Shown here: positions 7,870 through 15,466 of the stretch, in pieces
How positions within the stretch are numbered: the stretch's first letter is position 1
Layout of the letters: every line of letters starts with the position of its first letter
Source: Terriglobia bacterium
GTDB taxonomy: Bacteria; Acidobacteriota; Terriglobia; Terriglobales; SCQP01
Reading direction: 5' to 3'
Assembly: GCA_021323595.1 (NCBI GenBank)
Contig: JAJPKR010000027.1
Location: forward strand, 124,001-188,000
DNA length: 64,000 nucleotides
Program-made: the position numbers and the translations under genes
Notes under the pieces: model-generated
Seen by the model: only the letters and a program-made list of their open reading frames with translations
Told to the model about the DNA's origin: nothing
The model's database searches: none

Positions 7870-8822
7870 GGAAGCACCGCAATGCGACGACGGCGCGGAG
7901 CGCGCCGCTGCCTCTGCGGCTGCGCTTGCCGGCAACTTCGGCGAATCTCGGCGCCGGTTTTGACGCCGCCGCCTGCGCGCTCGAGCTGTGGCTGGAGATC
8001 GAAGCACGGGCGGCGCGGCGCCCCTCGTTGCTGGTCCGCGGACGCGATCGCGCGCGTTGCGCCAGCCCGCAACACAACTTGCTGCTCGAGACCTATTTCG
8101 ACGTGCTCGCCGAGGTTAACGCGCCGAAGGTGCCGCTCGCTTTGCGCGTGCGCAACGAAATCCCGATCGGCAAGGGCTGCGGCTCGTCGGCGGCGGCGCG
8201 GCTGGCGGGAATTCTATTGGCCGTCCATTTCGGCGGTCTGGGCTGGCGGGCGGAAGAAATCGTGGCCGAGGCGGCGCGGCGGGAGGGCCATGGCGACAAC
8301 GTCGCAGCCTGCTGGCAAGGCGGGTTTGCGGTGGCGGCGCCGGCGGGGGATGGCGAGCCTCGCTGGACCTTCGCCGGGGCGGCGCCGAGCTGGCCGCTGC
8401 TGCTGGCGGTGCCGCGCGAGCCGCTGGCGACGGAAGTGGCGCGCGCGCTGCTGCCGGCCAGCTATGCCCGGTCCGACGCCGTCGGCAACGTGCAGGCGGC
8501 AATGTTGCTGGCAGCGGCCTTCCTGCAGGACCGGCGCGAGTATCTGGAAGCGGGGATGCGCGATTGCCTGCACGAGCCCTATCGCCGCGAGCGCTGCCCC
8601 TTGCTGGCGGCGCTGAAGCCGCTGGCAGGCGGCCAGCCGATCGCCGGCGTCAGCCTCAGCGGCGCCGGACCCGCGGTATTGTTGGTGCCGGCGCGCGGGC
8701 GTGCGGCGGCGGCGCGGCGGCAGGCGGCCGCGACGCTGCGCGCGGCGGGACTACGCGCCGAGTTGATCGAGACGCGGCTGGCGGCGCGCGGCGCGCGCCA
8801 TAGCTGGAGAGGAAGATCATGA
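7866..8822 (+). CDS. thrB: homoserine kinase
   Basis: A GHMP-family kinase of 318 aa that phosphorylates L-homoserine with ATP, giving the substrate of ThrC. The N-terminal LPATSANLGAGFDAAACAL is the typical substrate-side motif. The ATP-binding GHMP motif is PIGKGCGSSAAARLAG, followed by EGHGDNVAACWQGG. The C-terminal motif GVSLSGAGPAVLLV closes the domain. The ATG at 7866 overlaps the thrC stop and the stop at 8820-8822 overlaps the hom start, each as ATGA. The Arg/Ala-rich N-terminal dozen residues vary in the family. Confidence 0.93.
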   Translation: MRKHRNATTARSAPLPLRLRLPATSANLGAGFDAAACALELWLEIEARAARRPSLLVRGRDRARCASPQHNLLLETYFDVLAEVNAPKVPLALRVRNEIPIGKGCGSSAAARLAGILLAVHFGGLGWRAEEIVAEAARREGHGDNVAACWQGGFAVAAPAGDGEPRWTFAGAAPSWPLLLAVPREPLATEVARALLPASYARSDAVGNVQAAMLLAAAFLQDRREYLEAGMRDCLHEPYRRERCPLLAALKPLAGGQPIAGVSLSGAGPAVLLVPARGRAAAARRQAAATLRAAGLRAELIETRLAARGARHSWRGRS

Positions 8823-10117
8823 GCGCTCCCTTGCGCGTCGGCATCGTCGGCTTCGGGGTCGTTGGGCAGAGCACGGCGCAGACTCTGGCCGAGCACGCGG
8901 AGGATATACACCGTCGCACCGGCCAGCGCCTGGCCGTAACGTGGGTCTGCCGGCGCACGCCGCTCGCTCCGGCGGCGATTCCGGCCGGGGCGTGCGCGAC
9001 GCAAGACTGGCGCGCGGTGGTGGCGGCAGCGGACGTGGATGTGGTGGTGGAGACGGTGGGCGGAGTGCAGGCCGCCGCCGAGATCGTCCGCGCCGCGCTT
9101 GAAGCCGGAAAGCCGGTGGTTACCGCCAACAAGAACTTGCTGGCCGCGCGCGGCGACGAGCTCTTCGCGCTGGCGCAGGCGCGGCATATCCCGCTGGGCT
9201 TCGAAGCCGCCGTCGCCGGCGGCGTGCCGGTGGTGCGCGCCATCGCCGAAGGCGCGGCGGGCGATCGCCTCATCGCCTTGCGCGGCATCCTCAACGGCAC
9301 GGCCAATTACATCCTCACGCGCATGGAGGAAGACGGGCTGGAGTTCGAGACGGCGCTAGGGGAAGCGCAGCGGGCCGGCTACGCGGAGGCGGATCCGACC
9401 TTGGACGTCGAGGGCATAGACGCGCGCGACAAGCTCGCCATTTTGGCGCGGCTGGCGTTCGGCGCGCGCGTCGAGCCGGAGCGCATTGCTCGTCAAGGCA
9501 TCCGCGGCGTGACTGCGGTGGACGCGCACTATGCGCGTGCGCTCGGCGGCAGCATTCGTCTGATCGCGGCGGCCGAGCGCGGGCCCGGCGGCGTGGATCT
9601 TTCCGTGCGGCCGTGGCTGCTGGCGCGCAACTCGATGCTGGCGCGCGTCACCGGCGTCAACAATGCCGTCTTGCTCACCGGAGCGCGCACCGGCACGCAG
9701 CTTTTCTCCGGTCCCGGCGCCGGCGGCCCCGCCACCAGCATTGCCGTGGTCAGCGACTTGATCGAGATCGCCGCCGCGCGCGCCGCCGGCCGGCTGGCAG
9801 CCAAGGCGCCGCCCGGCTTCGGCACCGTGCCCGAGATGGCGCTGTGCACGCAGCCGCCCGAGGCTCCTTGGTATATGCGGCTCACGGTCGCCGACCGCCC
9901 CGGCATCGTGGCCCGCGTAGCCGCCGCCCTGGCCGAGCAAGACATCAATATTGACGCCGTCGCCCAGGAGCCGGGGATGGAAAAAAGCCGCCTGTCCTGG
10001 GTCGTGACGACAGAGCCGGCGGCAGCGGCGAGCGTGCGCGCCGCGCAGGAGGAGATCGAGAAGTGCGACTTCATGCGCGCGCCGATCTTGTTGCTGCGCA
10101 GCGCCCTCAAAGAGTGA
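8819..10117 (+). CDS. hom: homoserine dehydrogenase with C-terminal ACT domain
   Basis: A monofunctional NAD(P)-dependent enzyme reducing aspartate semialdehyde to homoserine, the branch point to threonine and methionine. The Rossmann motif is VGIVGFGVVGQSTAQTL at the N-terminus. Catalytic-domain landmarks are VVTANKNLLA, FEAAVAGGVPVVRA, GILNGTANYILTRM and GYAEADPTLDVEGIDARDKL. The last 80 residues form an ACT domain (YMRLTVADRPGIVARVAAAL), which usually senses threonine. At 432 aa it is normal for the standalone type with no fused aspartokinase. No aspartokinase gene is in the window. A GC hairpin follows the stop. Confidence 0.95.
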   Translation: MSAPLRVGIVGFGVVGQSTAQTLAEHAEDIHRRTGQRLAVTWVCRRTPLAPAAIPAGACATQDWRAVVAAADVDVVVETVGGVQAAAEIVRAALEAGKPVVTANKNLLAARGDELFALAQARHIPLGFEAAVAGGVPVVRAIAEGAAGDRLIALRGILNGTANYILTRMEEDGLEFETALGEAQRAGYAEADPTLDVEGIDARDKLAILARLAFGARVEPERIARQGIRGVTAVDAHYARALGGSIRLIAAAERGPGGVDLSVRPWLLARNSMLARVTGVNNAVLLTGARTGTQLFSGPGAGGPATSIAVVSDLIEIAAARAAGRLAAKAPPGFGTVPEMALCTQPPEAPWYMRLTVADRPGIVARVAAALAEQDINIDAVAQEPGMEKSRLSWVVTTEPAAAASVRAAQEEIEKCDFMRAPILLLRSALKE

Positions 10118-10123
10118 CCCGCG

Positions 10124-10139
10124 GCCGGCTCTGGCCGGC
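10124..10139 (+). terminator. GC hairpin after hom
   Basis: GCCGGC (10124-10129), a TCTG loop and GCCGGC (10134-10139) form a perfect six-pair hairpin seven bases after the hom stop codon. There is no U-tract, so it may be a weak or factor-assisted terminator, or it may protect the mRNA 3' end. Confidence 0.4.
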
Positions 10140-10235
10140 GGGCGCTCTGCGCTGCGTTGCGCGCCCCGACGCATCACGCCGAGGCTGAGAACCAGCGAGC
10201 AACGCGAGCGGACCAAAGCACCATCTGCTGGTTTG

Positions 10236-10949
10236 ATGGCGATCTCGCTGCGCATCGAAACGCCCTGCGCCAACTGCTCCACGCCGCTGCCGCCGGAAAC
10301 CGCGCGCTGCCCGGCCTGCGGAGCCTGGCGGGAACCGCCCCCGCCGGCGCCGTTTTTGCACCGCCGCGGCGCGATCGCCGCGCTGGTGCTGGCAGCGTCG
10401 GGCCTAGGGGGCGGTGCGATTTACGGGCCGCTAGCGGCGCTGGGCCTGGCAGGAACGCTGTGGTGCTTGCACATCGTGGCGAACGGCCGGGGCACGGCAC
10501 GACTGGGGCGGCGACCGGCGCGCCTGCTGGCCATGGCGGCGGCGCTCGCCGGAGCGCTGGGCGTGGCGGCGGCGGGAAGCGCCGCCTATGGCGCGTGGAT
10601 CGCGCCGGAACTGCGCCAGGCTCGCGCGTCGGAGATCGCGCTGAGCGTCCGCAGCACGCTACGCATCCTCACCGCCGCGCAAATGACCTTCGCCGATCTG
10701 CATCCCCAGCAAGGCTTCGCGCCGCATCTTTCGGACCTGCGCGCGGGCAATGAGTCTCTGGGACTCGGCGCGCCGCTCCGAGTCAACGACGACAGCTTGC
10801 GTCACTTCGGCTATGTGTTCCACTATTTCCGCGCGAACCGCGATTCCTATCGCATTTCCGCCGTGCCGATCAGCCCCGCGGCCGGCCGCCTCTGTTACAG
10901 CATCGACCAGCGGGGGTTTCTGGCCGCGGGTCCGTGCCCGCACTCCTAA
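10236..10949 (+). CDS. zinc-ribbon membrane protein with pseudopilin-like C-terminal domain
   Basis: The start is ATG 10236, one codon after an in-frame TTG. The N-terminus is a zinc ribbon (CANCSTPLPPETARCPACG, residues about 11-30). Three or so hydrophobic segments follow (residues about 45-120). The C-terminal domain from about 125 (SVRSTLRILTAAQMTFAD, then GYVFHYFRANRDSYRISAVP and LCYSIDQRGFLAAG) resembles the globular domain of acidobacterial type IV pilin-like proteins, which have a TxxAQxTY-like helix and a final strand with F. It lacks an N-terminal prepilin peptidase site, so it is not an ordinary pilin. Function is unknown. It overlaps the VKOR-like gene tail to tail by four bases. 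Confidence 0.7.
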   Translation: MAISLRIETPCANCSTPLPPETARCPACGAWREPPPPAPFLHRRGAIAALVLAASGLGGGAIYGPLAALGLAGTLWCLHIVANGRGTARLGRRPARLLAMAAALAGALGVAAAGSAAYGAWIAPELRQARASEIALSVRSTLRILTAAQMTFADLHPQQGFAPHLSDLRAGNESLGLGAPLRVNDDSLRHFGYVFHYFRANRDSYRISAVPISPAAGRLCYSIDQRGFLAAGPCPHS

Positions 10950-11518
10950 TCCACCACGCCCATAGCACGCCAGGCGCGGCGGGCTTCTGGCAGCGTGAGC
11001 GGAAAGATCACAGCGGTAAGGACGGCGGAGATCAGACACCAAAAGCAAAACGTGCGGAAGCGGCGCAATTGCACCCAGGTCAAGATCGCGCTCACCCCGG
11101 CGGCGCCGGCGGCGAGAGCGCAAAGCGACAGCGGCAAGACGGGCTGCCAGCGGGCCCGCCCGGGCGACCCCAGGCGCGCCAGCCGGCCGAGCACGGCGTA
11201 TCCGAGCACGCCGGCGAGTGCGTCGGGGATGCCGGCAGGATTCGCAAGACGCGAGCCGCTGATGCGTTCGCAACCACGGCCGAAGAATGGGCACCAAAGA
11301 TGGCGGATCGTGCCGGCCTGATAGAGCAATAAATACGAGCTGTCGGCGACCCCGGCGAAGCTCAGAACGGTAATCGCGCGACGCAGGCGGGCAATCCGGC
11401 GATCTTCGGTGTTGGCGGAGGCGGCTGGGAACGATAGGACGGGAGCGCCCACGACACGCGGTTCACGTTTGCCGGTTCGGGCAGAAGGCTTGTCGGTAGA
11501 ATGGAATTCGCGGTCCAT
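10946..11518 (-). CDS. vitamin K epoxide reductase (VKOR) family membrane protein
   Basis: About 190 aa from ATG 11518 (MDREFHSTDKPS); an in-frame TTG at 11554 is less likely. After a polar N-terminus come four or five membrane segments. The first Cys pair is in LWCPFFGRGCERI and the active-site CXXC in FRTFCFWCLIS, the arrangement of bacterial VKOR homologues. These reoxidise a DsbA-like partner using quinone. The gene ends a long minus-strand run that begins with the ActA cytochrome genes; haem attachment needs handling of CXXCH thiols, so a link to cytochrome maturation is possible but inferred. No DsbA-like domain is fused here. Confidence 0.85.
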   Translation of the reverse strand: MDREFHSTDKPSARTGKREPRVVGAPVLSFPAASANTEDRRIARLRRAITVLSFAGVADSSYLLLYQAGTIRHLWCPFFGRGCERISGSRLANPAGIPDALAGVLGYAVLGRLARLGSPGRARWQPVLPLSLCALAAGAAGVSAILTWVQLRRFRTFCFWCLISAVLTAVIFPLTLPEARRAWRAMGVVD

Positions 11519-11580
11519 GGCCGGCGGCTTCTCGCGAAATCGATCCCAGTTCAAAGACCCGAGGCCGCATGGGGATCGGC

Positions 11581-12003
11581 CTAGGCGGCGAGCTTATTCT
11601 TGACCCATTGGGCGTCCTGCTTGACACGCTGGACCGTGAGACCGAAGCGGAGCGCGCCTTTCTGCACTGCATGCACCGCCGGCAAGAGCACGAGCGCGGC
11701 GATGATCGAATAACCGATGCCGACGATGAACGCCGCCCAGCCCCAGCTATTCAGGCCATAGGCAATGGCCGCGATCAAAGCCACGGTCAGAAAGAAGAAG
11801 CCCAGCGCGCCGAAAATGCCGGCGATGGCCACGGAGACGACCAGAGTGCCGATATGCCGTCCTTTTTCGCGCGCTTCGGCGCCAGCCAGCTTGCCCAAAT
11901 CGCGGGCGTATGCGACCGCATGGCGGGCCATGTCGCGCAAGAGCTCGGTCGTGCTTTGGCGCGGTGGAATCACATAGGATTCGGGGATCGGTTCGGGGGG
12001 CAT
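11581..12003 (-). CDS. phage-holin/holin-X-like membrane protein (PF07332-type)
   Basis: A 140-aa protein with an amphipathic N-terminal helix (about residues 18-45) followed by two strongly hydrophobic segments (LVVSVAIAGIFGALGFFFLT and AAFIVGIGYSIIAALVLL) and a basic C-terminal tail. The pattern matches the putative actinobacterial holin-X family, common in non-phage settings. There is no sign of prophage around it: it sits directly downstream of the oxidase genes on the same strand. Role unknown. Confidence 0.65.
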   Translation of the reverse strand: MPPEPIPESYVIPPRQSTTELLRDMARHAVAYARDLGKLAGAEAREKGRHIGTLVVSVAIAGIFGALGFFFLTVALIAAIAYGLNSWGWAAFIVGIGYSIIAALVLLPAVHAVQKGALRFGLTVQRVKQDAQWVKNKLAA

Positions 12004-12016
12004 TTGAGACTGGCTC

Positions 12017-12250
12017 CTATTGGCTCTGCTGGCCGGTACGATGGTTCACTTCGTTGTACGGCACGACCGAGGGCGTCGGGTCTGGGATGTAGTATTTGAA
12101 CTCTTCGATGGTCCGGTTGCCGATCGAAGCATAGGCGATGAGCGCCCAAACAATCAGCTCGGCGGAAAGTCCCAGGATGAAGCCCCAAACCACGTAATGG
12201 TCATGCAAGCGCTTCCGCCACGGGCGGTGGTCAATCCGGCGCACACGCAT
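12017..12250 (-). CDS. small membrane protein of the oxidase cluster, unknown
   Basis: About 77 aa from ATG 12250 (MRVRRIDHRPWRKRLHDHY), or 85 aa from ATG 12274, which would overlap the upstream gene. One transmembrane helix (VVWGFILGLSAELIVWALIA) follows a very basic N-terminus; the C-terminal third is polar with PDPTPSVVPYNEV. The topology suggests an inside N-terminus with a periplasmic tail. I do not recognise the family. Its place in the oxidase run suggests a small accessory subunit; this is inference from position only. Confidence 0.55.
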   Translation of the reverse strand: MRVRRIDHRPWRKRLHDHYVVWGFILGLSAELIVWALIAYASIGNRTIEEFKYYIPDPTPSVVPYNEVNHRTGQQSQ

Positions 12251-12257
12251 GCGGCGC

Positions 12258-12539
12258 TTAGTAGTAGTACCCATGCCAGATCACAATCGCGGTGAGGACA
12301 ATCGCCCAACTCGCAACCAGGATGATCCAGTACCACAGGAACAGCGGAATGGGCGCATGCCCTTCGCGCACCCAGCCGGCGTGATCCTCAATCGGCCCCC
12401 AAACGTGGTCGGCATCCGTATATGCATTGCGCTGGCGGCCGGCCAAGAACGCCATTGCGACCCACGCCACGGCGGCGAAGCCGAGGAAGACAGAGAGGGC
12501 CAGGCGGTGAATGTTCGTCAGCCAATCCCACATGCCCAT
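12258..12539 (-). CDS. small two-helix membrane protein of the oxidase cluster, unknown
   Basis: A 93-aa protein with two membrane helices (about residues 10-33 and 66-88) separated by a polar loop ending in GWVREGHAPIPLFLW. It closes with HGYYY. The loop and second helix recall the N-terminal membrane anchor of CcoP, where a short acidic stretch and P-rich turn precede the helix, but the match is weak. GAGGAG lies about 12 bases before the start. It could be a reduced oxidase subunit in place of CcoQ or the CcoP anchor. Confidence 0.55.
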   Translation of the reverse strand: MGMWDWLTNIHRLALSVFLGFAAVAWVAMAFLAGRQRNAYTDADHVWGPIEDHAGWVREGHAPIPLFLWYWIILVASWAIVLTAIVIWHGYYY

Positions 12540-12657
12540 GGCGCCACACTGCTCCTCGAGAAGCGGATGCCGATCTCGGGCGAGGGCGTTGTCCCTGCGC
12601 GTTTGGAAGCCGGAAGTCAGCAGACAGCGATCGGCGGCGGCGATCCAGAGTCCAAGG

Positions 12658-12924
12658 CTAGGGCTGCATCACGGTGGCTTCGATTAGCACTCCGCCGACC
12701 GCCCAAAGGCAGACCAACGCGACGGCAGCCAGCCCGAGCATGTAGATGGCCATGCGCACAGGATGCCGGCGGCGCGCATTCAGCGGCGAATCGGCAGGAC
12801 GCAACGGCAAAAAGCGGCCCCGTTCGACATTGTGAAATTGACCGTTGGCCAGCGCCCAAATTAGCGCCTCGCCGCTGACGGTGACGGACAAAATGAAAAG
12901 CATGATCCAGGCGCGCGGGCTCAT
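12658..12924 (-). CDS. CcoS-like small membrane protein
   Basis: 88 aa. The first helix and its exit, LFILSVTVSGEALIWALANGQFHNVERGRF, resemble CcoS (FixS), where the helix runs into a W-A-x-x-x-G-Q-F-D-D-L-E motif. A second helix (YMLGLAAVALVCLWAVGGVL) is extra. CcoS is needed to insert haem and CuB into cbb3 oxidases. AGGAGG lies eight bases before the ATG and overlaps the stop codon of the upstream CcoO gene, so the two are probably coupled. Assignment rests on a short motif and context. Confidence 0.55.
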   Translation of the reverse strand: MSPRAWIMLFILSVTVSGEALIWALANGQFHNVERGRFLPLRPADSPLNARRRHPVRMAIYMLGLAAVALVCLWAVGGVLIEATVMQP

Positions 12925-12935
12925 GGCGGGTCCTC

Positions 12936-13973
12936 CTAGGGCGGGTGGGGCGGCAGCGGAGGCTGCGGCGGCGGATAGGGCGAGGGCGCGACGGGATGCG
13001 GCTTGGCGCCGGGATAGGGCTCGTGTTCGGCGGGCGGCGCGCTCTCGCGCGAAACAGGAATGCCGTTGAGATCGTTGCCGGAATCGATGTTCTTGCCGAT
13101 GAAATGGACAGCGACGTAGTTGGCGACGTCCCAGATCTTGGCCGATTCAAGATCCTCTTTGAAATACGGCATGGCGCTGCCGGTGATGCCGTTCATCACT
13201 TGGTAGTAAATTAGGCCGCCCGACCAGCGGTGCCGCTTGAGCAGGGTGAAGTTGAACGGCTTGGGATCGAGCCATTCAGCGGCTGGGCCGTTGCCGTCGC
13301 CGAGCGGTCCGTGGCAGTTGATGCACATTTGCTCATAGACGAAGCGGCCTTGGGCGACCGCGACCTGCGTCGCCGGATACGGATTGGGCATCGTGGACCA
13401 TTGCGGTGGAACGAGGCTGCGCAGATAAGAGGCGTTGTAGTCCGCACCCCGGTGATAGGCGGCGACGAGCAGCTTGTGCCAATGCCGCTGGCGAGCCATG
13501 CGCTGGTCGGCCATCTTGCCGCCCAGCGATTGCACATAGGCCACGAGCGCGTCCATTTCGTTCGGCGACAGAAACGAAAAGCGGGGCATGATCGACGCCG
13601 GCCGCGGATAACGCGGATTTATGAAATGCGCGATCTGCCAGTCGTCCGTGTGCTGGCCGCCCTCTTGCGACAGGTCGGGGCCGGTGCGCTCGGAGCCGAG
13701 CAGGTGCGGGCGGTCGTAGATGTAGTCGCCGCGCTGGGAGACGCGCAGGCCGCTGTAGTCCCAATCGGTCGGGCGCACGTATTGGCTGTGGCAGGCGATG
13801 CAGCCATTCTTGATGTAGAGCACGCGGCCGAGGCGCTCTTTGGGCGTCAGCGGGCGGACGATGTCGGAGGGGGTGTTGGGCGCGGTAAGGCCGGGCAGGA
13901 AAAGGACCGTCCACGTGGCGAAAGTGGCGAGGATCGCCATCCCCAGCCCGACGCTGCGCGGGGTCATCGCCAT
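12936..13973 (-). CDS. ccoO: CcoO-type cytochrome c subunit fused to a second cytochrome c domain
   Basis: A 345-aa membrane-anchored dihaem protein. After an N-terminal helix (residues about 10-30), residues about 45-150 match CcoO/FixO: IKNGCIACHSQYVRPTDWD, GPDLSQEGG and the axial Met in PASIMPRF. A second haem domain (YEQMCINCHGPLGDGNGPAA, about residues 215-225) with GITGSAMPYFKE as axial Met resembles a cytochrome c of the CcoP type. The last 40 residues are Pro-rich. The fusion could do the work of CcoO and part of CcoP in delivering electrons to CcoN. It starts three bases after the ccoN stop. No separate ccoP or ccoQ is seen. Confidence 0.88.
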   Translation of the reverse strand: MAMTPRSVGLGMAILATFATWTVLFLPGLTAPNTPSDIVRPLTPKERLGRVLYIKNGCIACHSQYVRPTDWDYSGLRVSQRGDYIYDRPHLLGSERTGPDLSQEGGQHTDDWQIAHFINPRYPRPASIMPRFSFLSPNEMDALVAYVQSLGGKMADQRMARQRHWHKLLVAAYHRGADYNASYLRSLVPPQWSTMPNPYPATQVAVAQGRFVYEQMCINCHGPLGDGNGPAAEWLDPKPFNFTLLKRHRWSGGLIYYQVMNGITGSAMPYFKEDLESAKIWDVANYVAVHFIGKNIDSGNDLNGIPVSRESAPPAEHEPYPGAKPHPVAPSPYPPPQPPLPPHPP

Positions 13974-13975
13974 GG

Positions 13976-15415
13976 CTAATCTCCAGCCACCTCGGCCTCG
14001 CGCCGCAGCGCGATGGCCGTATCGTCAACGGCGTAGAGCGCGCGCTCGGAGCGTTGGCGATGCGCCTGCGCGGTGCGGACGTAGTTGTACACCTGGATGG
14101 CGGCGCCGGTGACGATGAAACAGCCGAGCGCGGCGCGTTCGATATAGAAAGGGAAGATTTCCGGGAGCACGCGATAAACGGTTTCGCCGTTGCGCCAGGC
14201 GCTGCCCTGCAGCAGGCCGACGGCGGTGAGCACGAACGTGAAGCCGCCGATGCCGATCAGCATGAGCCAGTACTGAAGGTGCGCCAAACGCTCGCTCCAA
14301 ATCTCGCCGTACATCTCGCGCAACACGCCATAACCGGCGCCGCAGGCGATGAAGCCGGAAAAACCCAGCAGCCCGAGGTGCGCGTGGCCGACGGTGACGT
14401 TCGTGAAATGGGCGATGCGCTGAAAACTCGGCAGCGCCTCGAGCGAACCTTCGGTCGAGGTGAAAAAGTACATGACCGTGCCGGCGAAGATGAACTTCAG
14501 CACCACCGAATCCGGCACTTTCCACCAGCGGCCGCGCAGCGTCAGCCATTGGTTGGTCAAGAACGCATAGACGGGAATCAGCAGACCGACGCTGTTGATC
14601 TCGGCGATCAGTTTGAGCCAGGGCTGCGCCGGAGCTTCGATGAGGTGATGCGTGCCGACTTGCAAGTAGAAGGCGAAGTAGGGCCAAAAGCCGAGCAGGC
14701 TCAACGCATGGCTGTAGAGGGGGTTGTCGGATTCGCGCGGAATCCAGAAATACGAAAGGCCGAGCGCCAACGGCGTGATCCAAGTGCCGAAGATGTTGTG
14801 GGCGTAAAACCAACTCCACTCGGCGTCGTTCATTCCGGTCAGCGCGCCGGTTTTGGCGTGCCACATGACGTTGCCGAGAAAGTACACGATCAGGGTGGCG
14901 ACGAAGGCGCCGACGGCGTACCAAGAAGTGACGTAGAGCAGATGCTCGGTGCGGCGCGCCAGCGTGCGAAACACAAGGTAGGTGAGCATCACCAGCGCCA
15001 CCACGATGGCGACGTCGATGGGGAAGACGTATTCGGCGTATTCGTGGCTTTGGGTGAAGCCCATCGGGATGGTGATCAAGCCGGCCAGAGTGGCGAAGTT
15101 CCAAATCCACATCGCCAGGTTGCCGAGCTTTTCGCTATAGAGCGGCGCGCGCGAAAGCCGGCAGACCGCATAGAGGATGCAACCCACCAACAGCATCGAC
15201 AAGAAGCCGAAAACGTTGGTGTTGACGTGGACCGGGCGAATGCGGGGAAAGAGCAAGCCGCGCGCGCCGACCAGATCAGGCGCCACCAATTCGGTGGCGG
15301 CCACCAAACCGACGACGGTGGCGACGAAGAACCAAATCGCTCCGGAGATGATGAAGCGGCGGGCGGTGCTGCCGGGGCTGTCGTCTAGGAAGCGGAAATG
15401 GGACACGGAGTTCAA
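13976..15415 (-). CDS. ccoN: cbb3-type cytochrome c oxidase subunit I
   Basis: The catalytic haem-copper subunit (479 aa, about 12 membrane helices) that reduces O2. The low-spin haem ligand lies in RIRPVHVNTNVFGF; the CuB histidines in FYAHNIFGTWITP and QVGTHHLIEAP; the high-spin haem His in NVTVGHAHLGLLGFSG. The start is uncertain: TTG at 15415 or GTG at 15406, both after the upstream stop at 15467. It follows the ACIII genes by 51 bp on the same strand, so quinol oxidation and O2 reduction appear co-expressed. cbb3 enzymes usually have high O2 affinity. The assembly genes ccoG, ccoH and ccoI are absent here. Confidence 0.93.
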   Translation of the reverse strand: MNSVSHFRFLDDSPGSTARRFIISGAIWFFVATVVGLVAATELVAPDLVGARGLLFPRIRPVHVNTNVFGFLSMLLVGCILYAVCRLSRAPLYSEKLGNLAMWIWNFATLAGLITIPMGFTQSHEYAEYVFPIDVAIVVALVMLTYLVFRTLARRTEHLLYVTSWYAVGAFVATLIVYFLGNVMWHAKTGALTGMNDAEWSWFYAHNIFGTWITPLALGLSYFWIPRESDNPLYSHALSLLGFWPYFAFYLQVGTHHLIEAPAQPWLKLIAEINSVGLLIPVYAFLTNQWLTLRGRWWKVPDSVVLKFIFAGTVMYFFTSTEGSLEALPSFQRIAHFTNVTVGHAHLGLLGFSGFIACGAGYGVLREMYGEIWSERLAHLQYWLMLIGIGGFTFVLTAVGLLQGSAWRNGETVYRVLPEIFPFYIERAALGCFIVTGAAIQVYNYVRTAQAHRQRSERALYAVDDTAIALRREAEVAGD

Positions 15416-15466
15416 CGCCGGCGCTACGTGGGTACCCGGGCCGCTCGGTTCTCCACCCGGGGCCGT

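Noticed and set aside
11581-12003. Prophage remnant signalled by a holin-like protein
   Set aside because: No other phage gene, attachment site or composition shift; this holin-X family is widespread on chromosomes.
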